Origin: Sulfuritalea sp.
Lineage (GTDB): Bacteria > Pseudomonadota > Gammaproteobacteria > Burkholderiales > Rhodocyclaceae
Assembly (NCBI GenBank): GCA_030680805.1
Contig: JAUXUK010000003.1
Span: 1-64,000 of the forward strand
DNA: 64,000 nucleotides
Direction of reading: 5' to 3'
Below the pieces are notes generated by a model. That model was not told the origin of the DNA. It worked only from the letters and a program-made list of their open reading frames with translations, and searched no databases. Position numbers and translations under genes: made by a program. This document shows positions 33,388-42,343 of this stretch, one piece after another. The stretch's first letter is position 1. The number at the start of each line of letters is the position of its first letter.

Positions 33388-33873
33388 TTGACGCACACTG
33401 ACAAGACCATGCCCCCGACCGCCGCATCCAAGACCAAGCCCGAGATCAACTATGGAATGCTGCCGGAGCTTGTCGGCTACCAGTTGCGCATGGCGCAAAT
33501 CGCCCTGTTCCGCGACTTCGCCCAGGGGCCGGGGGGGCTCGACGTCACGCCCGGCCTGTTCGGCGTGCTGGTGATCATCGAAGCCAACCCCGACCTGAAA
33601 CAGAGCGACCTCGCCCGCGCCACCCACCTTGACCGCTCGACGGTGGTCACCGTCATCGACAACCTGGAACGGCGAGGCCTGGTCGACCGACGCGCATCGC
33701 CGCATGACCGGCGTTCGAACGCCCTGCGACTGACCGCCGAGGGGACCGCACTGCTGCGCAAGTTGAAGCGCCAGGTCAGCCAGCACGAAAAGCGCCTGCT
33801 GGGAAATTTCAGCGAGACCGAGCGCCAGGCGCTGTTCAAGCTCCTGCAAAAAGTATTCCCCGAGCACCGCTAA
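33388..33873 (+). CDS. MarR-family transcriptional regulator
   Basis: 161 residues if TTG 33388 is used (MTHTDKTMPPT); an ATG at 33409 gives 154 residues. The winged helix is standard: FGVLVIIEANPDLKQSDLARATHLDRSTVVTVIDNLERRGLVDRRASPHDRRS. MarR proteins usually repress and are released by aromatic acids or CoA thioesters. It lies between the ligase and the AOR gene, and both have similar AT-rich palindromes upstream, so it probably controls them. Confidence 0.92.
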   Translation: MTHTDKTMPPTAASKTKPEINYGMLPELVGYQLRMAQIALFRDFAQGPGGLDVTPGLFGVLVIIEANPDLKQSDLARATHLDRSTVVTVIDNLERRGLVDRRASPHDRRSNALRLTAEGTALLRKLKRQVSQHEKRLLGNFSETERQALFKLLQKVFPEHR

Positions 33874-33932
33874 GCCCTGGCCTGCCGGCAGCCTGTCCGG
33901 CCGTTCTTTCGCCAAAATTGATGGACATCCAA

Positions 33933-33954
33933 CAATTGGTATAGTATATTAACC
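33933..33954 (+). promoter_or_regulatory. Possible MarR operator/promoter of the AOR gene
   Basis: CAATTGGTATAGTATATTAA, an AT-rich, partly palindromic stretch ~35 bp before the AOR ATG, similar to the site at 31932. Confidence 0.4.
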
Positions 33955-33988
33955 ATCATTGCCGAATTGACTTGATGGAGGCTGGGCC

Positions 33989-36313
33989 ATGAGTGTCAGG
34001 ACCAAGGTGGATCTCTTGTGCGCGCGCATGCACGATGCGCCGCAGTACCCCACGCAGGGCGCCGTGCTGTTCGTCGACCTGGAGCGCCGCGAAACCCGCA
34101 GCAAGTACCTGCCGGCGGACATCATGCGCAGCTTCCTCGGCGGCCGCGGCGCCAACATGGTGCTGCTCTACAACCTGCTGGACGAGGAAAAGGACGCCCT
34201 CGATCCCGAGGTGCCGCTGATCTTCGGCGCCGGCACCCTGACCGGCAGCATGCCCTCGGCCACGCGAGGCAACTTCACCAGCCGCTCGCCCGACAGCTAC
34301 GCCTTTCTCGATGCCAGCGCGGGTGACTATTTTCCGGCCTTCACCAAGCGCCTCGGCTACGACCATATCGTGCTCTACGGCCTGGCCGCGCAATGGACCT
34401 TGCTGAAAATCGCCCATGAGTCGATCGAATTCCTCGACGCGACGCCGTATGTCGGGCTCGACAATCTGGATACCGCCGCCGCCGTCGAGCGCGATTTCCA
34501 CTGCACCGAGCGCAAGGACATGGCGCTGGCGCGCATCACCACGGCCGGCGAGAACCTGGTGCTGTGCAGCGGCATCATGGGCGGCATCAAGTCGATCTGG
34601 GCGCGCGGCGGCGGCGGCGCCAAGATGGGCGCGCTGCGCCTGAAGGCCATCATGATCCAGGGCAAGCCCGCCGAGGCGCCGATGGTGAAAGAACTCAAGG
34701 CGCACAACAAGATCATCGGCCGCAAGATCACCTCGACCTCGGTGATCAAGAACGCCTTGAAGCAGGTGGGCACACCCTTCCTCTACAAGCCTTCGCGGGT
34801 CCTCGGCGCACTGGGCACGCTCAACAACCAGACCACCGCCTGGCATGAATCGCTCGATGCCGACAATTTCGATCCCTACCGGCCCGGCATGGACGGCTGT
34901 TTCAAGTGCCCGGTGCAATGCCGCAACCAGAACGACATGACGCCGGAAGGCAAAGGCGGCTGGGGTTCGGCCGCGCTGATGGGGCTCAAGGGCAATGCCA
35001 GCTACGACAAGGCCCAGGCCGACATCGACCACCACAAGCTGCGCACCTACAACGGCATCAAGGGCGACGGCCATTTCGACAAGTACGACAAGGGTGATGG
35101 CCCCGAATACGTGACGGTGGGCAAGTTCGGCCCGATGATCGGCCTGCGCGAGCCGGAGCAGGTGCTGCGCCTCAACAACATCCTCAACGACCTCGGCCTC
35201 GACTCGGCCTCGACCGGCAGTGCCATTTCCTGGGCCATGGAACTGTGGCAGCGCGGCATCATCGATGCCAGCCATACCGGCGGCCTCGACCTGTCCTGGG
35301 GCAACTACGAGACGATCGAAAAGCTGTTGTTCATGACCGCCAAACGCGAAGGCTTCGGCGACACCATCGCCGACTCGGCACGCGCGGTCGACAAGGGAAA
35401 GTACCCGGCGGCGGCGCTCGATTACCGCATGGCGGTGAAGGGCCTGTTTCAGTCCGACCCCCACGATTCGCGTATCCTCAAGGCCTTCGCCCTCGGCCTC
35501 TCGGTCGCCACGCGCGGCATGGATCATTTGCGCAATCGGGTCACGCTGGAAATCAACGCCCGCATCAACGACGATGCGGCGTTCAAGGCCCAGCTCTATG
35601 GCGGCACCGTGGCGCCCCAGCCGAACAGTTATGAGGGCAAGGAAGTGGCGGTGCGCCGTTGCGAAAACACCTTTGCCGTCGGCGACTCGATCGGCATGTG
35701 CCGCTTCAATACCAAACTGTTCAACTCGCCCACCCTGCCCGACTGCGGCGATTTCGCGATCCAGCTCAGCACGCTGACCGGGCAGCCGGTCAGCGCCGAG
35801 CAACTGGACGAGATCGGCCGCAACATCACGGGACTCGAACACCTGCTGAATTTCCGCCTCGGACTGCGCGCCAGGGACGACACCCTGCCCCGCCGCTGGT
35901 TCGACGAATCGATCGACACCGGTCCGTTCAAGGGCGAGAAGATCGACCGTACCCAGTTCGACGCCATGAAGGCGCGCTTCTACGAACTGACCGGCTTCAA
36001 CAGCGAAGGCGTGCCGCGCGCCGACTGGCACCAGCAACTGGCGCTGGTCGCCACGGGGTTTGCGCTGCGCGTCGAATTGCCGAAGCCGCTGCCCGGCGCG
36101 CCGGAAAAGTCCATTGTCATCGACACGCCGGTGGCCAACGTCGCCGAGTTTCGCCGCGCGTTGCGACGACACCTGCCGGAAGCCGGTTCCGCGCTGGATG
36201 ATCCAAGCTGGAACATCACGGTCAATGGCGAAATGCTGTTGTCCGGCGAGATGACGAAGATGCTGCACAGCGGCGACCGGGTACAACTGGTGCCGATCAT
36301 CGCCGGCGGATAA
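33989..36313 (+). CDS. Aldehyde:ferredoxin oxidoreductase with C-terminal MoaD/ThiS-like domain
   Basis: 774 residues. The tungsten enzyme family oxidises aldehydes to acids with ferredoxin. N-terminal pterin-binding layers include LGGRGANMVLLYNLLDEEK and IWARGGGGAKMGALRLK. The [4Fe-4S] ligands are CFKCPVQC (C304, C307, C311) and C571 in DSIGMCRFN, the D-x2-G-x-C pattern of AOR. Normal AORs are near 610 residues; here ~75 extra residues at the end (ITVNGEMLL...HSGDRVQLVPIIAGG) fit a MoaD/ThiS sulphur-carrier fold with the terminal GG. Ribosome site GGAGG precedes ATG. Substrate unknown, perhaps an aromatic aldehyde. Confidence 0.9.
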   Translation: MSVRTKVDLLCARMHDAPQYPTQGAVLFVDLERRETRSKYLPADIMRSFLGGRGANMVLLYNLLDEEKDALDPEVPLIFGAGTLTGSMPSATRGNFTSRSPDSYAFLDASAGDYFPAFTKRLGYDHIVLYGLAAQWTLLKIAHESIEFLDATPYVGLDNLDTAAAVERDFHCTERKDMALARITTAGENLVLCSGIMGGIKSIWARGGGGAKMGALRLKAIMIQGKPAEAPMVKELKAHNKIIGRKITSTSVIKNALKQVGTPFLYKPSRVLGALGTLNNQTTAWHESLDADNFDPYRPGMDGCFKCPVQCRNQNDMTPEGKGGWGSAALMGLKGNASYDKAQADIDHHKLRTYNGIKGDGHFDKYDKGDGPEYVTVGKFGPMIGLREPEQVLRLNNILNDLGLDSASTGSAISWAMELWQRGIIDASHTGGLDLSWGNYETIEKLLFMTAKREGFGDTIADSARAVDKGKYPAAALDYRMAVKGLFQSDPHDSRILKAFALGLSVATRGMDHLRNRVTLEINARINDDAAFKAQLYGGTVAPQPNSYEGKEVAVRRCENTFAVGDSIGMCRFNTKLFNSPTLPDCGDFAIQLSTLTGQPVSAEQLDEIGRNITGLEHLLNFRLGLRARDDTLPRRWFDESIDTGPFKGEKIDRTQFDAMKARFYELTGFNSEGVPRADWHQQLALVATGFALRVELPKPLPGAPEKSIVIDTPVANVAEFRRALRRHLPEAGSALDDPSWNITVNGEMLLSGEMTKMLHSGDRVQLVPIIAGG

Positions 36314-36426
36314 ACGCCGGAAGCCGGAGCCACGAGTAGCGGTTTACCGCGGTTGCAGCCGATTGGACTATGATGGATTTGCTGATTTCAGGAATCGGCT
36401 CAACCACTAGTTCATCGGAGGCAACC

Positions 36427-36654
36427 ATGGCAAAGAAAGCAAAGAACGATAATCCCGTCTACAAGATCGTCGAGGTCGTAGGTTCCAGTTCTGTTTCCTG
36501 GGAAGATGCTGCGAGTTCGGCCATTGCGTCGGCCGCCAAGACCTTGCGCGACCTGCGAGTCGCGGAAGTTACGAAACTGGACATGAAAATCGAGAACGGC
36601 AAGGTGGTCGCCTATCGCGCCCGCGTTTCGATGTCGTTCAAGTACGAAGACTGA
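36427..36654 (+). CDS. Dodecin flavin-binding protein
   Basis: 75 residues from ATG 36427, with GGAGG upstream. Dodecin forms a dodecamer that stores flavin and shields the cell from free flavin. VYKIVEVVGSSSVSWEDAASSAIASAAKTLRDLRVAEVTKLD and the final MSFKYED match the family, including the flavin-stacking Trp. A terminator follows. Confidence 0.95.
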   Translation: MAKKAKNDNPVYKIVEVVGSSSVSWEDAASSAIASAAKTLRDLRVAEVTKLDMKIENGKVVAYRARVSMSFKYED

Positions 36655-36677
36655 CGCACGCCGCAGTCGAATCATGC

Positions 36678-36703
36678 AAACGGGGACTGCGGTTCCCGTT
36701 TTC
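36678..36703 (+). terminator. Terminator after dodecin
   Basis: AAACGGG and CCCGTTT pair around GGACTGCGGTT-like loop sequence and end in TTTT. Confidence 0.7.
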
Positions 36704-36915
36704 GATTCTCCAGGCGAACGCGATGAGGCGGTATCCCCCGGCGGAACAGGCTGGCATCTCTCCGTTGGCCAGCCACAAGCCCATGTTCTATACTACGCGC
36801 CTCAAACTACGGCGGAATTCCCTGGCTTATGGCAGGACACACCGCTCAACTGGCTCGATGCCGCTTTGTGTTGTAGCGCGCCATGTAGTTTTATCCCGTT
36901 GTATTTATGAATTGT

Positions 36916-36933
36916 GGCCGGATTTTTCCGGCC
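36916..36933 (+). promoter_or_regulatory. Hairpin in the dapL leader
   Basis: GGCCGGA and TCCGGCC close a four-T loop 20 bp before the dapL ATG. No T-run follows, so it may affect translation rather than end transcription. I see no lysine-riboswitch core in the 250-bp leader. Confidence 0.5.
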
Positions 36934-36953
36934 CTGTATGTTTGGGGTGTTGA

Positions 36954-38183
36954 ATGATCAGGATTAACGAGAATTACCAGAGCTTGCAGGCCTCTTACCT
37001 GTTTTCCGATATTGCCAAACGGGTCGCCGCCTTTCAGAAGGCCAATCCCGGCAAGAAATTGATCAAATTGGGCATTGGGGATGTCACCCGGGGCTTGCCC
37101 GATGCCTGTATCAAGGCATTGCATGCCGCCACCGACGAAATGGCCAGTGACAGCACTTTCCGTGGTTACGGACCGGAGCAGGGCTATGATTTCTTGCGCG
37201 AGGCGATCGCCAAACACGATTTCCAGGCCCGGGGCGCCAATGTTCAGCCGGACGAGGTTTTTGTCAGCGATGGCGCCAAGTGCGACACCGGCAATTTCCA
37301 GGAGGTATTGTCGCTTGACTGCAAGGTAGCGGTGACGGATCCCGTCTATCCCGTGTATGTCGACACCAACGTGATGGCCGGTCGCGCCGGCAACTGGAAC
37401 AAGGAGACCGGGCGTTATGACGGTTTGGTCTACCTGGATGGAAACAGGGAGAACGGTTTCATTCCGGCATTGCCGACGCAGCCCGTTGATTTGATTTACC
37501 TCTGCTTTCCCAACAACCCGACCGGGTCGACGGCGACCAAAGCGCAGTTGCAGCAGTGGGTGGCGTATGCCAAGGCCAACAAGGCGCTGATCCTGTTCGA
37601 TGCGGCCTATGAAGCCTTCATCACCGATGACACCCTTCCGCACTCGATCTACGAGATCGAAGGGGCGCGTGAAGTGGCTGTCGAATTCCGCAGCTACTCC
37701 AAGACGGCAGGCTTCACCGGTACCCGCTGCGCCTATACCGTCGTCCCGAAAGAGTGCATGGCCCACACCGGATCAGGTGAGGCGGTTTCCTTGCATGCGT
37801 TGTGGAACCGTCGGCATACCACCAAGTTCAATGGTGTCTCCTACCCCGTTCAACGGGCGGCCGAAGCCATCTACAGTCCGCAGGGGCAGGCACAGATCAA
37901 GCAGCTGATCGCCTACTACCTGAACAACGCCAGATATATCCGTGAAAAGATGACGGCCTTGGGTTATGCCTGCATCGGTGGCGACAATTCACCCTACATC
38001 TGGATCGATGGCAAGAGCGATTCCTGGGCATTTTTCGACAAGCTGCTCAACGAGGCGGCAGTGGTGTGCACCCCCGGCGCCGGTTTCGGCAAGTGCGGCC
38101 AAGGCTATATTCGAATCAGCGCCTTCAACAGTTTCGAAAATGTACAAGAGGCAATGGAGCGCATCAGCGCCGTACTTCGATAG
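36954..38183 (+). CDS. dapL: LL-diaminopimelate aminotransferase
   Basis: 409 residues, class I/II PLP aminotransferase that converts tetrahydrodipicolinate directly to LL-diaminopimelate, bypassing succinyl or acetyl intermediates. Family signatures: [48 protein letters not shown], and the PLP lysine in [17 protein letters not shown]. The branch is common in plants, Chlamydiae, cyanobacteria and some anaerobes, and scattered in proteobacteria. dapE at 24029 shows the succinylase route also exists here. The gene and lysA downstream use more T/A-ending codons than most neighbours, a mild sign of transfer. Confidence 0.93.
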   Translation: MIRINENYQSLQASYLFSDIAKRVAAFQKANPGKKLIKLGIGDVTRGLPDACIKALHAATDEMASDSTFRGYGPEQGYDFLREAIAKHDFQARGANVQPDEVFVSDGAKCDTGNFQEVLSLDCKVAVTDPVYPVYVDTNVMAGRAGNWNKETGRYDGLVYLDGNRENGFIPALPTQPVDLIYLCFPNNPTGSTATKAQLQQWVAYAKANKALILFDAAYEAFITDDTLPHSIYEIEGAREVAVEFRSYSKTAGFTGTRCAYTVVPKECMAHTGSGEAVSLHALWNRRHTTKFNGVSYPVQRAAEAIYSPQGQAQIKQLIAYYLNNARYIREKMTALGYACIGGDNSPYIWIDGKSDSWAFFDKLLNEAAVVCTPGAGFGKCGQGYIRISAFNSFENVQEAMERISAVLR

Positions 38184-38245
38184 GGCCGATGGCATTTTTT
38201 GCCTGAGCGCCTGATCGCCGTCCAATACCCACGAGTTGAAATACC

Positions 38246-39514
38246 ATGCCCATCGCAAGAGATTTTGAACATCGCCTGACACCCGTGCTGGCTTCCATTG
38301 TCGAGCACTACGGCACCCCCTTTCACATCTATGATGAAAAAGGCATACGCGAAACCGGCGAGGCACTGAACAAGGCCTTTTCCGGTATCGAAGGGTTCCG
38401 TGAGTTCTTTGCGGTAAAAGCCCTGCCCAATCCGCGCATCATGCAGATCATGAAGTCATTGGGCTTTGGCTTCGATTGCAGCTCGGTGGCCGAATTGACG
38501 CTCAGCCGCCAGGCCGGCGTCACCGGTGAGGGAATCATGTTCACCTCCAACAACACCAGCCAGACGGATTTTCAGGCGGCTGCGGCCGATGGGGGTTGCG
38601 TACTCAACCTGGATGACATCTCGCTGGTTGGAAAAGTGCCACGGATGCCGGAGCTGATCTGTTTTCGCTATAACCCCGGGGAGCGCCGCACCGGCAACAG
38701 CATCATCGGCACGCCGGTAGAGGCCAAATACGGTGTCGCCCACGATCAGTTGCTCGACGCCTACCGCCTTGCCAAGGCCCGGGGGGCAAGCCGGTTCGGG
38801 CTCCATACCATGCTGGCTTCCAATGATCTCAACTACAACTACATGGTCGAGACCGCGCGCATGCTGCTGGACCTTGTCACGTGGATTTCCAGCGAACTGG
38901 ATATCCGCTTCGAGTTCATCAATATCGGCGGCGGACTGGGCATACCTTACAAACCGGAAGATGCCCCGCTCGATATTCAGTCGATGGCGACGGAGATCAC
39001 GGCATTGTTCGATGCCTTCAAGGCACAGCACGCTTACGCTCCGAAGCTGTTTGTCGAGAGCGGGCGTTACATGACCGGCCCCCATGGGGTGCTGGTCACC
39101 CGTGCGATCAATCGCAAGGATATCTATCGCACCTATATCGGGGTCGATGCCTGCATGTCTGCGCTCATGCGGCCCGGCATGTATGGGGCCTATCACCACA
39201 TCAGCGTGCTGGGCAAACAGGGGCACGATGAAACGGTGGATGTGACCGGTTCGCTGTGCGAGAACAACGACAAGTTTGCCATCCAGCGCGTACTGCCTCG
39301 CATCGCGGATGGCGATATCCTCTACATCCATGACACCGGCGCCCACGGCCACGCCATGGGCTTCAACTACAACGGCAAGGCGCGCCCCAAGGAGTTGCTG
39401 TTTCGCACGGATGGACGGGTCGAGTTGATCCGACGGGAAGAAACGCTGGACGACCTGTTTGCTACCTTGACCTATGACGAGGATGTTTTGGTAACGGGTC
39501 AGGCACAGGCATAG
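38246..39514 (+). CDS. lysA: Diaminopimelate decarboxylase (LysA-like)
   Basis: 422 residues, PLP-dependent decarboxylase of the DapDC/OrnDC fold that turns meso-diaminopimelate into lysine. FFAVKALPNPRIMQI contains the PLP lysine, FGFDCSSVAEL the conserved cap of the barrel, INIGGGLGIPY the phosphate loop, ESGRYMTGPHG the Glu/Arg region, and GSLCENNDKFA the catalytic Cys motif. It differs from typical LysA at the histidine motif (FGLHTMLAS), so a related substrate such as carboxynorspermidine is possible. It is 62 bp after dapL and probably in one operon. Confidence 0.85.
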   Translation: MPIARDFEHRLTPVLASIVEHYGTPFHIYDEKGIRETGEALNKAFSGIEGFREFFAVKALPNPRIMQIMKSLGFGFDCSSVAELTLSRQAGVTGEGIMFTSNNTSQTDFQAAAADGGCVLNLDDISLVGKVPRMPELICFRYNPGERRTGNSIIGTPVEAKYGVAHDQLLDAYRLAKARGASRFGLHTMLASNDLNYNYMVETARMLLDLVTWISSELDIRFEFINIGGGLGIPYKPEDAPLDIQSMATEITALFDAFKAQHAYAPKLFVESGRYMTGPHGVLVTRAINRKDIYRTYIGVDACMSALMRPGMYGAYHHISVLGKQGHDETVDVTGSLCENNDKFAIQRVLPRIADGDILYIHDTGAHGHAMGFNYNGKARPKELLFRTDGRVELIRREETLDDLFATLTYDEDVLVTGQAQA

Positions 39515-39598
39515 CAGCAGAGGGCCGGGCCGCCGCCTGATACGCTGCCGTGATAACGGGGCTGGTCTGGACGGCAGCCCCCATTCATGTTGGCCAGT

Positions 39599-39624
39599 TC
39601 GCCGTGTCGCCAACGCCGACTTCT
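39599..39624 (+). repeat. Dispersed 26-bp element, copy 3 (intergenic)
   Basis: TCGCCGTGT then CGCCAACGCCGACTTCT, in the 125-bp gap between lysA and the convergent thioesterase. Confidence 0.7.
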
Positions 39625-39639
39625 GGCTGTCAGGCAGTG

Positions 39640-40059
39640 TCAAGCTTCCAGATAGCGCTCCAGCTTTTCGCGCAGTTCACCATCGATCGGCACCGAACCC
39701 CAGGTCTTCAACGAGGCGAGCACAACCGTAAGCGTGGCCTCGACCCGGGCCACGCCAGCGGAAGCGCCCTGGACATGGAGTTCCAGCGAACTCCGGCCGA
39801 TGCGCTTGATCGACAGCGACAGACGCAAGGTCTCGCCAACCTTGCTGGGTGACAGAAATCTGCACTGGATGCTGCCCATCGGCACGCCGAGCCCCTTTTC
39901 GACGTGAAAGCGCGCGAAGTCGATGCCCAGGCCCTGGTTGAACCAGTCCTCGACGAGTTCGTTGAACAGCACGAAGTACTGGGGATAGAAGACAATTCCC
40001 GCCGGATCGCAATGATGGAAGCGAATCAGCTTGTCGCATTCGAAATGGGCGGTAGTCAC
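39640..40059 (-). CDS. 4-hydroxybenzoyl-CoA thioesterase family protein
   Basis: 139 residues, single hot-dog domain. FHHCDPAGIVFYPQYFVLF is the signature of the 4HBT family, with the nucleophilic Asp in DPAG. Members hydrolyse aromatic or fatty acyl-CoA. Next to the benzoyl-CoA locus it may relieve build-up of aromatic CoA esters or recover free CoA. It follows the alpha/beta hydrolase on the same strand by 33 bp. Confidence 0.9.
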   Translation of the reverse strand: MTTAHFECDKLIRFHHCDPAGIVFYPQYFVLFNELVEDWFNQGLGIDFARFHVEKGLGVPMGSIQCRFLSPSKVGETLRLSLSIKRIGRSSLELHVQGASAGVARVEATLTVVLASLKTWGSVPIDGELREKLERYLEA

Positions 40060-40092
40060 GGGGTGAGCCTCCTGATGGGTGGCGCCGGACGC

Positions 40093-40872
40093 TCAGGCGT
40101 CGAGACGGTCAACAAAACGGACGATGGCGTCGATGACGGCCTGCGTCTGATCGCGATGCGGCGAGTGCCGGCAATCCGCCAGTTTAAGCAGTTCGACGTC
40201 GGGTGCGGCGGTGGCCTTCGCGGCAATGGCTTCGATCTGCGCCATGGTTCCATATTCGTCATCCTCACCCTGAATTGCCAGGATCGGACAGCGGATGCCA
40301 GCGAGGCAATCCTCGATATTCCATGCGAGAAATTCGGGATCCAGCCAGATGTCGTTCCAGCCGTAACAGGTCCGTTTGACGTCACGGTGATACTTCGCCA
40401 GTTTGGCCGGCAGATTGGTTGTTTCGAACGCTACCTTCGCCGCCTCGATGCTGCGAATGGAAATGTCTTCGACGAAGCAGTGCGGCGCCATGACGACCAG
40501 GCCCGCCACCGTAAAGCGACCGTCACCCGCGTGCAGCAGCGAAATCGAGGCCCCGTCGGAGTGGCCTACCAGCACCGGGTTCTCGATGGTCAGGGCCGCC
40601 AGCAGTTCGGGCAGCGCCTCGCGCGCTTCGCGATGCATGAAATCGGTGCCGAACGGTGCTTGCAGGATATCCGACTCGCCATAGCCGTAACGCGAGTAGA
40701 CCAGCGTGCGGCAACCGGTGGCGGCAGCGAGGCGTGACGGAAAATCGCGCCACATCGCCACCGAGCCCAGCCCCTCATGCAGCAGCACCAGCGTCGGGCG
40801 GTTGATCTGGTGGGCCGGGATCAACTGGTACTCAAGAGTACGACCGCAGGCCATAACGAAGCCGTTGTGCAT
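40093..40872 (-). CDS. Alpha/beta hydrolase near the benzoate transporter
   Basis: 259 residues. LVLLHEGLGSVAMWRDFPSRLA (oxyanion hole), nucleophile elbow GHSDGAS, later acid EDDEYG and His in CRHSPHRDQ complete the triad. The family acts on esters, lactones or ring-cleavage products. It is downstream of the transporter's last gene, separated by 3 bp, so it is probably in the same transcript. Substrate unknown. Confidence 0.85.
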   Translation of the reverse strand: MHNGFVMACGRTLEYQLIPAHQINRPTLVLLHEGLGSVAMWRDFPSRLAAATGCRTLVYSRYGYGESDILQAPFGTDFMHREAREALPELLAALTIENPVLVGHSDGASISLLHAGDGRFTVAGLVVMAPHCFVEDISIRSIEAAKVAFETTNLPAKLAKYHRDVKRTCYGWNDIWLDPEFLAWNIEDCLAGIRCPILAIQGEDDEYGTMAQIEAIAAKATAAPDVELLKLADCRHSPHRDQTQAVIDAIVRFVDRLDA

Positions 40873-40875
40873 GCG

Positions 40876-41589
40876 TCAGACGCCGAGGAAGCGGTGCATC
40901 AGTTCCTCATTCTCCGACAGTTCGTTGGAATCTCCGGCAAACACCACCCTGCCCTTCACCAGCACCACGCTGCGATCCGCCAGCGCCATGACCGCGGCGT
41001 AGTTCTTGTCCACGATCACCGTCGCGATGCCCGAAGCGCGGATGGTCTTGATGATGCTCCAGATCTCCCGGGCAATCAGCGGCGCCAGGCCCTCGGTGGC
41101 CTCGTCGAGGATCAGCAGATCAGGGTTGGTCATCAGCGCGCGGCCGATGGTCAGCATCTGCTGTTCGCCGCCGGAAAGCTGCGCGCCGCCATTGTTCAGG
41201 CGCTCGCCGAGGCGCGGGAAGGTGTGGATGACGCGGTCGAAATCCCACTCGCGGCGCCCTTCGACACCAGCGCGCGCCGCCATCACCAGGTTCTCTCGGA
41301 CCGACAGATTGGGGAAGATGCCGCGGCCTTCCGGCACATAGGCGATGCCGCGCCGGACGATCTCATGCGTGGCGGCCCGGGTCATGTCCGCGCCGCGCAC
41401 CCTGACCGTTCCGTCGCGCGGACGCACCAGGCCGAGCATGGTCTTCAGCAGCGTGGTCTTGCCCATGCCGTTGCGCCCCATGAGGCCGATCGTCTCGCCG
41501 CGGCGCACGGAAAAATCGACGCCGTGCAAAATGTGGCTGACGCCGTAAAAGGTGTGCAGGCCCGTTGCCTCCAGCAGCGCGTCAGTCAT
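40876..41589 (-). CDS. Branched-chain-type ABC transporter ATPase (LivF-like)
   Basis: 237 residues from ATG 41589 (MTDALLEATGLHTFYG). Walker A GRNGMGKTT, signature LSGGEQQM and Walker B LLILDEATEGLAP are present; the LivF-specific region AYVPEGRGIFPNLSVREN is intact. It provides energy for an importer, together with the LivG-like ATPase whose stop it overlaps. By context the substrate is benzoate or a related aromatic acid. Confidence 0.9.
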   Translation of the reverse strand: MTDALLEATGLHTFYGVSHILHGVDFSVRRGETIGLMGRNGMGKTTLLKTMLGLVRPRDGTVRVRGADMTRAATHEIVRRGIAYVPEGRGIFPNLSVRENLVMAARAGVEGRREWDFDRVIHTFPRLGERLNNGGAQLSGGEQQMLTIGRALMTNPDLLILDEATEGLAPLIAREIWSIIKTIRASGIATVIVDKNYAAVMALADRSVVLVKGRVVFAGDSNELSENEELMHRFLGV

Positions 41590-42343
41590 GCAGCAACTCC
41601 TCGCCACCGAGATAGGCCAGTTGCACCGCCGGACTGGAACGTACCTCATCGGGCGTGCCGGATTCCAGCACTTCGCCGTTGACCATGACCGTGAGCCGGT
41701 TCGCCAGCGCAAATACCGCATCCATGTCGTGTTCGATCAGCATGATGGCGTGGCCTGCGGTAAGCCCCTTGATCAATTCCACCATGCGCTGCGATTCATG
41801 CGGCCCCATGCCGGCCAGCGGTTCGTCGAGCAGCAGCAGGCGCGGCTTCGTCGCCAGGCACATGGCGATTTCCAACTGGCGCTGCTCTCCGTGCGACAGC
41901 GTGGCGGCAATGCGCTGCGCGCGATGGGCGAGACCGGCCGCCGCCATTGCCTCCTCCGCCCGCCCGTTGATGTCGGCGTATCCTTCGGCCCGCTGAAAAA
42001 CCTGCAAGGCATGCGGCGTGCGCGATTGCGCCGCCAGCCGACAATTCTCGAAGACCGTGAAGGGCAGGAAGATATTGGTCTTCTGATAGCTGCGCCCGAT
42101 GCCCAGGCGTGAAATCTGGTCGGATGCATGGCCGGCGATATTCCTGCCTGCGAACAGCACCTCGCCCGAGGTCGGCGGCAAGTCGCCGGACAACAGGTTG
42201 GTCAGGGTCGTCTTGCCGGCGCCGTTGGGACCGATCACGACGTGGATTTCACCGACGAACAGATCGAGCGACACATCGCTCACCGCGACCAATCCGCCGA
42301 AGCGTTTGGTCAGACCCCTGGTGCGCAGGATCGGCTCACTCAT
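41582..42343 (-). CDS. Branched-chain-type ABC transporter ATPase (LivG-like)
   Basis: 253 residues from ATG 42343 (MSEPILRTRGLTKRFGG); the ORF track extends it through livM. Walker A GPNGAGKTT, signature LSHGEQRQ and Walker B LLLLDEPLAGM are visible. Its end overlaps the LivF-like start by 8 bp and its start overlaps the LivM-like stop, as in tightly coupled importer operons. Confidence 0.92.
   Translation of the reverse strand: MSEPILRTRGLTKRFGGLVAVSDVSLDLFVGEIHVVIGPNGAGKTTLTNLLSGDLPPTSGEVLFAGRNIAGHASDQISRLGIGRSYQKTNIFLPFTVFENCRLAAQSRTPHALQVFQRAEGYADINGRAEEAMAAAGLAHRAQRIAATLSHGEQRQLEIAMCLATKPRLLLLDEPLAGMGPHESQRMVELIKGLTAGHAIMLIEHDMDAVFALANRLTVMVNGEVLESGTPDEVRSSPAVQLAYLGGEELLHD

Noticed and set aside
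36674-36953. Two short ORFs (78 and 76 residues) between dodecin and dapL
   Set aside because: They overlap a terminator and the dapL leader, lack ribosome sites and have no recognisable sequence.
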